DNA from: Beijerinckiaceae bacterium
Lineage (GTDB): Bacteria; Pseudomonadota; Alphaproteobacteria; Rhizobiales; Beijerinckiaceae
Assembly: GCA_947458675.1 (NCBI GenBank)
Contig: CANHAW010000022.1
Coordinates: forward strand, 1 to 12,515
DNA length: 12,515 nt
Direction: 5' to 3'
This document shows positions 1-6,932 of the stretch, piece after piece (positions within the stretch are counted from its first letter, which is position 1; every line of letters begins with the position of its first letter). The notes under the pieces are model-generated. The model did no database searches. It was not told the DNA's origin and saw nothing but the letters and a program-made list of their open reading frames with translations. The position numbers and the translations under genes were made by a program.

Positions 1-1
1 A

Positions 2-967
2 AAGACGCGCCCGCTCAAACATCTTTATGAGGCTTTCTTCTATGTGCTGACGGGTTTCGGCTCGACGACGGTCTGGTTGCCGGGCGGTGTCAAACAGACA
101 TTCGAATGGGGGCCGAAAGCGCTCTTTTCGATTCCGCTCAATTGCGAATATCAGATCTTCAATTCGTCAGGCCGTGAAAGCGCGCGCTTGTCTTGCACCA
201 ATGATGCGCCGCTTGCCATCAATCATTACCACAATCTCGATTTTGTTTTCGCCAATCCGTTCCAGTTTCCAGAGCGCGTCGGCGCGCCCAATCGCTTTGA
301 GGGTGAGGGCGAACATTCGACCTATGAGCGCACCGGCAATGCAGCCACGATCAATGTCTGGGAAACGAATTTCGTCCACGATCTGACGGGGTTCAAACTC
401 TATGAGCTCAATGCGCGCGGCAAGGGTTCGCGCAATGTCTTCTTCCAGCTGGCCGACGGCACGATGCATGCGCATACATCCGAGATCCCGGTCGGGCGCT
501 ACAAGAAGGCCCATCGCCATGCAGCAGGAACGCATGTTCATTGCGTGAGTGGCGAAGGCTATTCATTGCTCTGGTATGAAGGCGACGATAAATTCGTGGA
601 ACTGCCCTGGCGGCACGGGTTCATGTATACGCCGCCCTTCTGGATGTTCCATCAGCATTTCAACACATGCGCGCAGCCAGCCCGCTATCTCGCCTGTTCA
701 ATCGGGAGCGCACGCTATCCGTTCATTTCCTTGCGGCGCGTCAGCAATGAGGGCGGTGGTTCAACGTCGGTCAAGCAGGGCGGTCGGCAGATCGAATATG
801 AAGATCAGGATCACCGCATTCACCGCAAATTCCTCGAATCCCTGCGCGGCAGCGGAATCGCATCAGAAATGGGCGATATTTTTAACGAGGATTACATTCT
901 CTCGATCCCCGAAAATGAATTGACCGGGGTGATCGAAACCCCGGTCCTGAAAGGCCCTGCCGTTTAG
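2..967 (+). CDS. Double-cupin domain protein, 5' end missing
   Basis: The frame is open from the left edge of the window, so the true start lies upstream; the GTG at 44 is internal to an already similar-looking coding frame and is probably not the start. At least 321 residues are visible. Two cupin-type metal-binding clusters can be seen: AHRHAAGTHVH (from about base 509), with histidines spaced as in cupin motif 1, and PPFWMFHQHFN (from about base 632), which fits motif 2. An earlier NHYHNLDFVF stretch is probably part of the N-terminal cupin half. Such proteins bind a metal and are often dioxygenases, isomerases or sugar/acid-binding enzymes; relatives are variously labelled gentisate-dioxygenase-like or ethanolamine ammonia-lyase-activating, and I cannot choose. 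It converges on the solute receptor gene with 9 bp between stop codons, so a shared pathway is possible but unproven. Confidence 0.8.
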   Translation, partial: KTRPLKHLYEAFFYVLTGFGSTTVWLPGGVKQTFEWGPKALFSIPLNCEYQIFNSSGRESARLSCTNDAPLAINHYHNLDFVFANPFQFPERVGAPNRFEGEGEHSTYERTGNAATINVWETNFVHDLTGFKLYELNARGKGSRNVFFQLADGTMHAHTSEIPVGRYKKAHRHAAGTHVHCVSGEGYSLLWYEGDDKFVELPWRHGFMYTPPFWMFHQHFNTCAQPARYLACSIGSARYPFISLRRVSNEGGGSTSVKQGGRQIEYEDQDHRIHRKFLESLRGSGIASEMGDIFNEDYILSIPENELTGVIETPVLKGPAV

Positions 968-974
968 CGGCAGG
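956..974 (+). terminator. Intrinsic terminator of the cupin gene
   Basis: A perfect 7-bp stem, CCTGCCG (956-962) with CGGCAGG (968-974), encloses the loop TTTAG and is followed by TTTTAC. The cupin stop codon TAG (965-967) sits in the loop. The stem plus short T run fits a rho-independent terminator for the rightward gene. Read leftward, the same stem follows the end of the converging receptor gene (stop at 979-977) but has a poorer T tract, so it may work only partly in that direction. Confidence 0.6.
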
Positions 975-976
975 TT

Positions 977-1990
977 TTACTCGGCAGCCTGGCGCGCTTT
1001 TTCGATCGCATCGGGGCTTGCTTTATAGACGCGCTCGATAATGTCGGCGGCTCTCGAGCCGGGCAAAAGCTGGATCGGCAGAGAAAGCTTTTCGGCATCG
1101 GCGAGCAATTGCTTGTCTTTCAAGGCAGCCTCAAAAGCCACGCGAATGGCAGCGACACGATCTTCAGGCACGGCTTTCGCCATGATGAAGGGACGGCCCA
1201 ATTCGCCGGCTGTCGTGAAAATATCGAGCACGTCCTGTTGCTCTTTCTTCGTCACGAATTTGCCGATGAAGGGGACTTCTTTGGGCAGATCGGCTGCTCC
1301 GGTCGGCGAGAAGCTAACGATGGGCACGATCTTCTTCTGTTTGATCCAGTCTTGATCGACGCTGCTCCAAGATCCGCAATCGCCGTCTAGCTCACCGCGC
1401 TCCATGGCGAGTTTCTGTTCTGCGCCGCCGGGGAATCCGAGCACCTGCTTGATTGGAACGCCAAACATATTGTGCAGGATCGCGCCGTTCACATAGGCGG
1501 CCGTTCCTTTTGCGGTGGCGCCAACGATGACCTCCTTGCGCTTGATCATGTCTTCCCAGTTCTTGATGCCGGTCGAGGCCATGACCACGCAGACGCGCAC
1601 TTCAGGCGCCATGCTGCCGATCCAGTTCACATCCGCGAATTTGAATCTCGTTTTTTCCGGATAGAGGAGGGAATCGACGATGAGCGCGGGGTTGAAGGTC
1701 GTAATATAGGTTCCTTCCTTCGATTGCGTCGCCTCGAGTTGGCGCACCGCATTCAGGCTGCCGGCGCCTGGAAGGTTTTGGACGATCACATCGGGTTGGC
1801 CTGGAATATGTCGGCCCAGGTGACGGGCCAGCAAACGCCCGTAGGAATCATAACCGCCGCCGGCTGAGAATCCGACAACGAGATTGACGGTTTTACCTTT
1901 GTAGAAGCTGGCAGCGCCTTGCGCATGAGCCAGTGTCCCAGCGGCGGACAAGGCCGCCCCGAACGCGATTGCGCCGAGCAAATGTTTCAA
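977..1990 (-). CDS. Bug/TctC-family periplasmic solute-binding receptor
   Basis: This 337-residue protein begins with a Sec signal peptide (hydrophobic residues 4-20, likely cleavage after AHA at 23). The mature part opens with FYKGKTVNLVVGFSAGGGYD, typical of tripartite tricarboxylate transporter receptors (TctC/Bug family), followed by the family's NLPGAGS loop near residues 72-78 that cradles ligand carboxylates. Length is normal for the family. The start is TTG (1990-1988), supported by GGGAGGGA just upstream; no ATG fits the signal peptide better. TctC proteins normally deliver a carboxylate to TctA/TctB membrane partners, but neither is present here. Instead the gene lies 93 bp downstream of a TRAP permease gene on the same strand, behind a candidate promoter of its own. 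It may serve a distant TctAB, or act in sensing. The ligand is unknown. Confidence 0.9.
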   Translation of the reverse strand: MKHLLGAIAFGAALSAAGTLAHAQGAASFYKGKTVNLVVGFSAGGGYDSYGRLLARHLGRHIPGQPDVIVQNLPGAGSLNAVRQLEATQSKEGTYITTFNPALIVDSLLYPEKTRFKFADVNWIGSMAPEVRVCVVMASTGIKNWEDMIKRKEVIVGATAKGTAAYVNGAILHNMFGVPIKQVLGFPGGAEQKLAMERGELDGDCGSWSSVDQDWIKQKKIVPIVSFSPTGAADLPKEVPFIGKFVTKKEQQDVLDIFTTAGELGRPFIMAKAVPEDRVAAIRVAFEAALKDKQLLADAEKLSLPIQLLPGSRAADIIERVYKASPDAIEKARQAAE

Positions 1991-2034
1991 GGTTCCCTCC
2001 CGATGCGCCTGTTTTGTGTGCGCCTGCGGGAGAG

Positions 2035-2064
2035 AGCCTAGGGGGGCGGGTTGGAGCCTGTCAA
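2035..2064 (-). promoter_or_regulatory. Candidate promoter of the Bug/TctC-type gene
   Basis: On the minus strand a consensus TTGACA (2064-2059) is followed after 18 bp by TAGGCT (2040-2035), which matches three of six positions of the -10 consensus. Transcription would begin near 2028, giving a leader of roughly 38 bases before the TTG start. It lies wholly between the dctM stop hairpin and the receptor gene, so it would let the receptor be expressed apart from the TRAP genes. The -10 element is weak, so this is a moderate call. Confidence 0.4.
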
Positions 2065-2075
2065 ATCGCTTGAGA

Positions 2076-2094
2076 GCGGGCGCTTAGCGCCCGC
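2076..2094 (-). terminator. Stop-codon hairpin at the end of dctM
   Basis: A perfect 8-bp GC-rich stem, GCGGGCGC (2076-2083) with GCGCCCGC (2087-2094), has only the three bases of the dctM stop codon (2086-2084) as its loop. It ends the dctPQM group. There is no proper T run after it on the minus strand, so it may be a weak terminator or a 3'-end block against exonucleases rather than a classic intrinsic terminator. Confidence 0.45.
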
Positions 2095-3838
2095 CCGGAC
2101 CATAGAGGAATTCCGGCAGCCAGAGCGTCAATCCGGGCCAGATATACATCAGCACCATGCAGATGATGACGATGAACATATAGGGCATCATGCCGGCAAA
2201 GATCTGGTTGATCGTCACATGCGAGGGCGCGACGCCTTTCAGATAAAAGGCCGACATGGCCACCGGCGGCGACAGGAAGGCTGCCTGCAGATTCACGAAG
2301 ACGAGCACGCCCCACAAGATCGGGTCGATGCCGAAATGCTTCAGAAGCGGCAGGAAGATCGGCACGAAGATGACGATGATTTCCGTCCATTCCAGCGGCC
2401 AGCCCAGAACGAAGATGATCGCCTGCGACAGGATCATGAATTGCAGCGGCGAAAGGTCGAGCGACAGAACCCATTTTTCCAGCAGGGCCTGTCCGCCGAG
2501 AATGGCGAAAACGCCGGAGAAAAGCGCCGAGCCGACAAACAGCCAACAGACCATGGACGTGGTCTTGGCGGTGAGGAACACGGCCTCCTTGGTTTTCTTC
2601 CAGTTCAGCGTTCGCGCCTGATAGGCAAGCAGGAAGGCGCCGGCAGCACCCACAGCCGCAGACTCGGTTGCCGTCGTAATGCCGAACAAAATGACGGCGA
2701 GAACGATAAAGGTCAGCAGGCCCAGCGGGGCAACGGAATCGGTCAGGAGTTTGATGACCTCGATCCGCTCGCCGGTCATCCGCCGGTAATAGCGGAACAT
2801 CATGCCTGCTGCTGCAGCGACGCAAAGACCGAACCAGAGATAGAAGTTTTCCGGCGGCCCCTTTGGCACTTCCGGCGCAGCCGGCTCAAGGTCAATGGAG
2901 CCAAGCTGCTCCAGTCCCTCCGGCGCAACGAAAGCCGGGACTTGCTGATGGATGATGACATACCACCAGGCCAAAGCCAGAGTTGCAGCGACGATCGTGA
3001 AAGGAACCAGCGCATAGAGCAGGCGCTTGAAAATGACGCCATAGGAGAGCGGCATGCCGCCCGTCGTGATGGCGCGCATGGGTGCTGGATTGAGCACCGC
3101 CTTCAGGACGGCAAGGAAACCATTGCCAGGATAGGCTTTGGAGAAATCATTGGCCCAATCCGGCATCGGAACGGTCAATTGCTCCACCGGGACTTTGGGG
3201 GCGATCTTCGGATTGATCAGCGCCCAGCCGATAATATAGACGAGATAGAGCAGGGCGAGGAAAAAGCCCGGAAACATGGTGGCGGCATAGAGTTTGACCA
3301 CCGATTGTCCGGCCACCGCCGCATAGACAATGATCATGACCGAGGGCGGAATCAGAATGCCGAGCGTGCCGCCGGCAGTGATCACGCCCGAGGCAAGCTT
3401 CACATCATAACCGGCGCGCAGCATTGGATTGAGCGCAATCACGCCCATCAGCACCACAACCGCGCCGACGAGACCGCTGGCAATGCCCCAGAAGGTGCAG
3501 ACAAGAAGCGTGGCAACAGCCAGCGATGCCGGAACATTCCGGAAGGCGAGCTGGACGGAATAGAACATTTTGTCGACGAGCGCGCCGCGCTCCATCACAT
3601 AACCCATTAAGACGAATAACGGGATGGATATGAGCACGTCATTCGTCATGGCGCCGTAGGTTCGCTGCACCATGAGATCGAAAATGCGATTGTCGAAAAA
3701 GCCCTGTCCGGAAACGAAGAAGGCGTAATAGCCAAACACCATGCCAAGGCCCATCAGTGTGAAGGCCGTCGGAAAGCCGAGCATGATGAAAAAGACGATG
3801 AGCCCCAGCATCAGGAGCCCGACTGCGGGATCGCTCAT
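2084..3838 (-). CDS. dctM: TRAP transporter large permease (DctM family) with central insertion
   Basis: This 584-residue, strongly hydrophobic protein is the ion-coupled transport subunit of a TRAP system in the inner membrane. Family marks include LMGYVMERGALVDKM (77-91), GTLGILIPPSVMIIVYA (157-173), GITTATESAAVGA (386-398) and VNLQAAFLSPPVAM (515-528). Usual DctM proteins are about 425-450 residues; this one carries an extra segment at roughly 205-365 with two more likely membrane helices (about 274-294 and 331-350) around a proline-rich stretch, a layout I associate with the FcbT3-like (COG4664) mannitol/chloroaromatic group. The ATG shares one base with the dctQ stop (TAATG), and GGGAG lies 7 bases upstream, so translation is probably coupled. 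A hairpin holds its stop codon. Confidence 0.93.
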   Translation of the reverse strand: MSDPAVGLLMLGLIVFFIMLGFPTAFTLMGLGMVFGYYAFFVSGQGFFDNRIFDLMVQRTYGAMTNDVLISIPLFVLMGYVMERGALVDKMFYSVQLAFRNVPASLAVATLLVCTFWGIASGLVGAVVVLMGVIALNPMLRAGYDVKLASGVITAGGTLGILIPPSVMIIVYAAVAGQSVVKLYAATMFPGFFLALLYLVYIIGWALINPKIAPKVPVEQLTVPMPDWANDFSKAYPGNGFLAVLKAVLNPAPMRAITTGGMPLSYGVIFKRLLYALVPFTIVAATLALAWWYVIIHQQVPAFVAPEGLEQLGSIDLEPAAPEVPKGPPENFYLWFGLCVAAAAGMMFRYYRRMTGERIEVIKLLTDSVAPLGLLTFIVLAVILFGITTATESAAVGAAGAFLLAYQARTLNWKKTKEAVFLTAKTTSMVCWLFVGSALFSGVFAILGGQALLEKWVLSLDLSPLQFMILSQAIIFVLGWPLEWTEIIVIFVPIFLPLLKHFGIDPILWGVLVFVNLQAAFLSPPVAMSAFYLKGVAPSHVTINQIFAGMMPYMFIVIICMVLMYIWPGLTLWLPEFLYGPGGR

Positions 3839-4497
3839 TATTTATCTCCCAGGCCGCGCTGACGGGCTGCCTCGTCGATCTGGGCAGCTTTTTCCATCGC
3901 GAGCTTGCGCGAGTCTTCATCGATAAAGGTGGAATTGGCGAGTTGCTCGCTCACGACGTCGATTTCCGCGACATCCTTCAGGCGGCTCGGCCATTCGCCG
4001 GTCTTCAGGCAGATGACGCAGCGCATGATTTCAGCAACGCCCTGAAACATGACGAGCGCGCCGGCGATCGGAATGATCGTCTTGAACGGATAGACGGGTG
4101 GGCCATCAGCCGTGACGTTCGAATGTTCGAGAATGCGCCAGGACGCGCCTGCAAATGCCCAGCCGGCATAGATCAGCGCTGCAATGCCTGGAAGAAAGAA
4201 CAGGATATAGAGCGCGAGGTCGAGAGCCGCCTGCGTGCGGGGCTTCATCGACGAATAAAGAAAATCGCCTCGCACATGTCCATTCTGCGCGAGCGTATAG
4301 GCGCCGCAGAGCATGAAAAGCGAGCCATAGAGCATATTGCTTGCGTCGAAAATCCAGGCCGTCGGCATGTTCAGCGCATAGCGTTTCACGACTTCTGCGC
4401 AAACGAGCAGCATCAGGCCGACGACAAGCCAAGCTGCGGCTTTGCCGAGCCATGTGCTGATGGCGTCGATCCCGTGCAACAATTTTTGTGTGTTCAT
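3838..4497 (-). CDS. dctQ: TRAP transporter small permease (DctQ family)
   Basis: Starting at ATG 4497-4495, this is a 219-residue inner-membrane protein with four predicted helices (about 17-38, 55-70, 92-116 and 137-158). The VVKRYALN and NGHVRGDF patterns are typical of DctQ, which supports the large permease. A longer reading from 4536 would add 13 residues but would begin in the loop and stem of a strong hairpin without a usable ribosome site, whereas the chosen start has GGGAG (4510-4506) at 8 bases. The C-terminus has a charged tail of about 60 residues after the last helix, longer than in many DctQ proteins. It follows dctP by 62 bp and overlaps dctM by one base. Confidence 0.9.
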   Translation of the reverse strand: MNTQKLLHGIDAISTWLGKAAAWLVVGLMLLVCAEVVKRYALNMPTAWIFDASNMLYGSLFMLCGAYTLAQNGHVRGDFLYSSMKPRTQAALDLALYILFFLPGIAALIYAGWAFAGASWRILEHSNVTADGPPVYPFKTIIPIAGALVMFQGVAEIMRCVICLKTGEWPSRLKDVAEIDVVSEQLANSTFIDEDSRKLAMEKAAQIDEAARQRGLGDK

Positions 4498-4522
4498 AAA
4501 CCCGGCTCCCAGCCGAAAGATA

Positions 4523-4549
4523 ACGGGACCGGCCATTGGCCGATCCCGT
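4523..4549 (-). promoter_or_regulatory. Strong hairpin between dctP and dctQ
   Basis: A 12-bp stem pairs 4523-4534 with 4538-4549 around a 3-base loop, with one G-U pair when read as minus-strand RNA. It lies 10 bases after the dctP stop (4560) and before the dctQ ribosome site. No T run follows on the minus strand. The position fits a segment that partly stops transcription or protects the upstream message, so that the receptor is made in excess over the permeases; that role is inferred. Confidence 0.6.
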
Positions 4550-4559
4550 GCCTTCTTTC

Positions 4560-5711
4560 TTAGAGCTTGCGGCCGACGCCGTCACGACCCCAATAATGGT
4601 CATAGGCCATGCGGCGGCTGACCACCGTGTCCTGCTCCCATTGCGTGGTGCGGCGAGCAAAGGCGAGCTGCGACTGGATGATTTCCTTGAAGAGCGGATT
4701 TTCAGCCGACTTCTTCTGGACGATCTGGTCGTAGACTTCGAGCTGACGCTTGAGGATCGCGTCCGGCGTCTTGAAGAAGCGGACCTTGTCGTTGGTCTGC
4801 ATCTCAATATAGTCCTTCGAATAGCGGTCGACCGCTTTCCAGGACATGTCGGCGCTCGAGGCTTCAACAGCGTTTTCGATGATCGTGCGCAGCTTGGCGG
4901 GCAGAGCATCGAACTTGGTCTTGTTGAACATCACTTCGAACTGTTCGGCGTTCTGGTGATAGGACTGCAGCATGCAGACCTTCGAGACATCCGGGAAGCC
5001 AAGCACGCGATCCGAAGATGCATTGTTGAATTCCGCTGCATCGAGCAGGCCGCGATCCATGGCCGAGACGATTTCGCCGCCGGGAAGCGCATTCACCGCC
5101 ATGCCCATGGCTGTGAACATGTCGATCGAAATACCGACGGTGCGATATTTCAGACCCTTCAGATCTTCCAGCTTGGTGACCGGGTTCTTGAACCAGCCGA
5201 GCGGCTGCGACGGCATCGGGCCATAAAGGAAGGATTGCACATTGGCGTTCACCGAAGCGTAGAGCTTGTTGAGCAATTCCTTGCCGCCGCCGTATTTGTG
5301 CCAGGCGAGCAGCATGTTGGCGTCCATGCCGAAGCCCGGACCCGAACCCCAAAGCGCAAGCGCATTCTGTTTGCCGTAGTGATAGACGAGCACGCCGTGA
5401 CCGCCATCGAGCGTGCCGGAGGACACGGCATCGAGCAGGCCGAAGGCTGGCACGACCGCGCCGGCCGGCAGAACTTCGATTCGCAGGTCGCCGCCGGTCA
5501 TGTCATTGACCTTCTTGGCGAAGTCGTTCGCATATTCGTGGAAAATGTCTTTTGAGGGCCAAGTGCTCTGCCAGCGCATGCTGATCGGGCCCTGGGCTTT
5601 GACGACCGCCGGGGCGGCGACCATGGCGGCACCCGACAAAGCTGCTGTTTTGAGGAATTTACGGCGTCCGGTCCTGACCTTGTCGCCCGACTGCTTATCC
5701 ATCTCGTTCAT
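4560..5711 (-). CDS. dctP: TRAP transporter periplasmic receptor (DctP family), Tat-exported
   Basis: A 383-residue solute receptor. The start at ATG 5711-5709 is set by TTGGAGGGGA six bases upstream; an ATG at 5738 lacks such a site. The N-terminus has a twin-arginine signal, TGRRKFLKTAALSGAAM (14-30), with likely cleavage after VVKA (39), so it should cross the membrane folded. The LEDLKGLKYRTVG segment contains the arginine (190) that in this family usually clamps the ligand carboxylate, and LPGGEIVSAMDRGLLDAAEF (209-228) is the second ligand-contact region of the FcbT1-like group. It binds substrate in the periplasm and passes it to the DctQ/DctM pair encoded just downstream. The substrate is unknown; organic acids are typical. 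Confidence 0.93.
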   Translation of the reverse strand: MNEMDKQSGDKVRTGRRKFLKTAALSGAAMVAAPAVVKAQGPISMRWQSTWPSKDIFHEYANDFAKKVNDMTGGDLRIEVLPAGAVVPAFGLLDAVSSGTLDGGHGVLVYHYGKQNALALWGSGPGFGMDANMLLAWHKYGGGKELLNKLYASVNANVQSFLYGPMPSQPLGWFKNPVTKLEDLKGLKYRTVGISIDMFTAMGMAVNALPGGEIVSAMDRGLLDAAEFNNASSDRVLGFPDVSKVCMLQSYHQNAEQFEVMFNKTKFDALPAKLRTIIENAVEASSADMSWKAVDRYSKDYIEMQTNDKVRFFKTPDAILKRQLEVYDQIVQKKSAENPLFKEIIQSQLAFARRTTQWEQDTVVSRRMAYDHYWGRDGVGRKL

Positions 5712-5731
5712 GCGTCCCCTCCAAGAGATCG

Positions 5732-5745
5732 CCCCCACGCGGGGG
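5732..5745 (-). promoter_or_regulatory. Small GC hairpin upstream of the dctP ribosome site
   Basis: CCCCC (5732-5736) and GGGGG (5741-5745) pair around a 4-base loop, about 15 bases upstream of the GGAGG that leads dctP. If transcription starts upstream of it, the hairpin would be in the dctP leader and could influence mRNA stability or ribosome access. The stem is short and its role is unknown. Confidence 0.3.
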
Positions 5746-6073
5746 TTCGTTCAAATTAATGCTGCCGTTCGGATTTTCTTCTTTTTGCCGGTTTCCGTCG
5801 GATGCTTTTCGCCCCTTGGCAAAAGACTTCCGATCCGTCACGTCCCCCGATCCGGATTACGCATCACGCCAGTTCCGTTCCCGCCCGTCAATGCGCCATC
5901 AAGCTAATATTGCGGCGATGTCCTCACATCTTTTTGGGGGGGAGCGACCGGAGACCCGGGGTTACGCAAGCATGGGGCGCTTGGTTCACTCGATGGCCAT
6001 TGTTGCAGGAGTGCCGCATTTGGGCGCGCAATTGCCGCTTTGCACAAAAAAGGTTCGCTTCCGCAGCGCGCTA

Positions 6074-6101
6074 TTGATAGGGCTCCGCACAAGGCTATTT
6101 A
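6074..6101 (+). promoter_or_regulatory. Candidate promoter of the L,D-transpeptidase gene
   Basis: TTGATA (6074-6079; five of six matches to the -35 consensus) and TATTTA (6096-6101; three of six to the -10) are separated by 16 bp. Transcription would begin near 6108, leaving a leader of about 58 bases before ATG 6166. The match is fair but not decisive. Confidence 0.35.
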
Positions 6102-6165
6102 CTTCCCCGGCAGCGTGGGAATTAACGCGGCCATTTCAGGGCGATGCACGAAAGGTGAGAGTGGA

Positions 6166-6846
6166 ATGTCGGTTGAGAAGAAGCATGTCTTGACGCGTCG
6201 CCTGTTTTTGGCAGCGGCCCCCTTCGGTCTGGCCGGCTGCGCCACGTCGGGACAACGAGCTCCGACCGCGAACCTTTCGGCTGCTTTCTCCGGGCCCTAT
6301 GGCGAAATCGAAGACAATGGGGTCACCGTCCCGGCCATCGACACAAGCGAAATCGACCCGCGCTTCCTGCGCCAGATGGTTGATTATGCAGGACCACGCG
6401 CGCCCGGCACGATCATTATCGATACGCCGAACCGGCATGTTTATCATGTGCGCCCCGACAAAAAGGCGATGCGCTACGGCTGCGGCGTCGGCAAGGCCGG
6501 CTTTGAGTTCAAGGGCGGTGGGTCCGTCGGCCGGACTGCCGTCTGGCCGCGCTGGGCTCCGACCCCGAACATGATTGCGCTCATGCCCGAGCGCTACAAG
6601 CCGGTGGCGGCAGGCATTCCGGGTGGGATTGAAAATCCGCTCGGGGCGCGGGCCCTCTATATCCATCGCGATGGGGCCGAAACCAATTACCGGATCCATG
6701 GAACGAATGAGCCCGATTCTATCGGCCTGGCCGTCTCGAGCGGCTGTATTCGCATGTTCAACCATGACGTTATCGATTTGCACCGCAGGGTAGCCCTGGG
6801 TTCGCAGATCATCGTCATCCAGTCAGGTTCGGTGGTCGGGGCCTGA
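6166..6846 (+). CDS. L,D-transpeptidase (YkuD domain), lipoprotein-like leader
   Basis: A 226-residue protein with a YkuD catalytic core. The signature is clear: HGTN with His178, then SSGCIRM with the nucleophile Cys194. Such enzymes form 3-3 cross-links in peptidoglycan or attach proteins to it, in the periplasm. The leader LTRRLFLAAAPFGLAGC carries an Arg-Arg pair and a lipobox ending at Cys25, so it may be a lipoprotein sent by the Tat or Sec route. ATG 6166 is preferred because it gives this compact leader and has GGTGAGAG just upstream; starting at 6040 would add 42 residues that do not look like a signal. It stands alone, divergent from the TRAP genes and 83 bp ahead of a regulator gene on the same strand. 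Confidence 0.9.
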   Translation: MSVEKKHVLTRRLFLAAAPFGLAGCATSGQRAPTANLSAAFSGPYGEIEDNGVTVPAIDTSEIDPRFLRQMVDYAGPRAPGTIIIDTPNRHVYHVRPDKKAMRYGCGVGKAGFEFKGGGSVGRTAVWPRWAPTPNMIALMPERYKPVAAGIPGGIENPLGARALYIHRDGAETNYRIHGTNEPDSIGLAVSSGCIRMFNHDVIDLHRRVALGSQIIVIQSGSVVGA

Positions 6847-6882
6847 AAAGCGCCCAAAGATTCGACAAACGGCAGCTTTGAA

Positions 6883-6932
6883 TTAGACTAAGTTCCTGTA
6901 CTGTCTGGATAATTAAGACAGAAAAGAACTTG
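6883..6932 (+). promoter_or_regulatory. Nested inverted repeats at the start of the AraC-type gene
   Basis: Two pairs of arms nest: AAGTTC (6890-6895) with GAACTT (6926-6931) outside, and CTGTCT (6901-6906) with AGACAG (6916-6921) inside, around a 9-base centre. A small palindrome TTAGACTAA (6883-6891) overlaps the left edge. GATAAT (6908-6913) in the centre could be a -10 element. The outer arm overlaps the proposed TTG start. It could be an operator for self-regulation or an RNA hairpin that limits translation. Confidence 0.5.

Larger units (their letters stand above)
5712..6165. promoter_or_regulatory. 454-bp divergent intergenic region
   Basis: No convincing gene is visible here. Near dctP lies a 5-bp GC hairpin (5732-5745, CCCCC/GGGGG around ACGC) in the likely leader. 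Further on are TTTTGCC (5783-5789) with its inverted copy GGCAAAA (5818-5824), a direct repeat CCGATCCG at 5830 and 5847, and a small GATGT/ACATC hairpin followed by five T (5918-5936). The stretch must hold the promoters for the leftward TRAP genes and the rightward L,D-transpeptidase. I could not identify a convincing dctP promoter. Confidence 0.6.

Noticed and set aside
2051..3610. 519-codon open frame on the plus strand opposite dctM
   Set aside because: Its product is dominated by His, Arg, Asp, Glu and Gln with no domain pattern, as expected from the complement of a GC-rich membrane protein gene. DctM on the other strand has clear family motifs.
4536..5555. 339-codon plus-strand frame opposite dctP
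   Set aside because: It lies wholly antisense to a well-supported TRAP receptor and has no recognisable motif or ribosome site; it is a codon-bias shadow.
5864..5892. TTGACG/CGTGAT pair as a dctP promoter on the minus strand
   Set aside because: The -35 match is good, but the -10 element matches only two positions, so it is not listed as a feature.
5918..5936. GATGT/ACATC hairpin followed by five T as a terminator
   Set aside because: The stem has only 5 bp and no rightward gene lies upstream of it to be terminated. It is kept only as a detail of the spacer.
5759..6193. 144-codon plus-strand frame in the divergent spacer
   Set aside because: No ribosome site, no domain-like pattern, and it overlaps the likely promoter and start of the L,D-transpeptidase gene.
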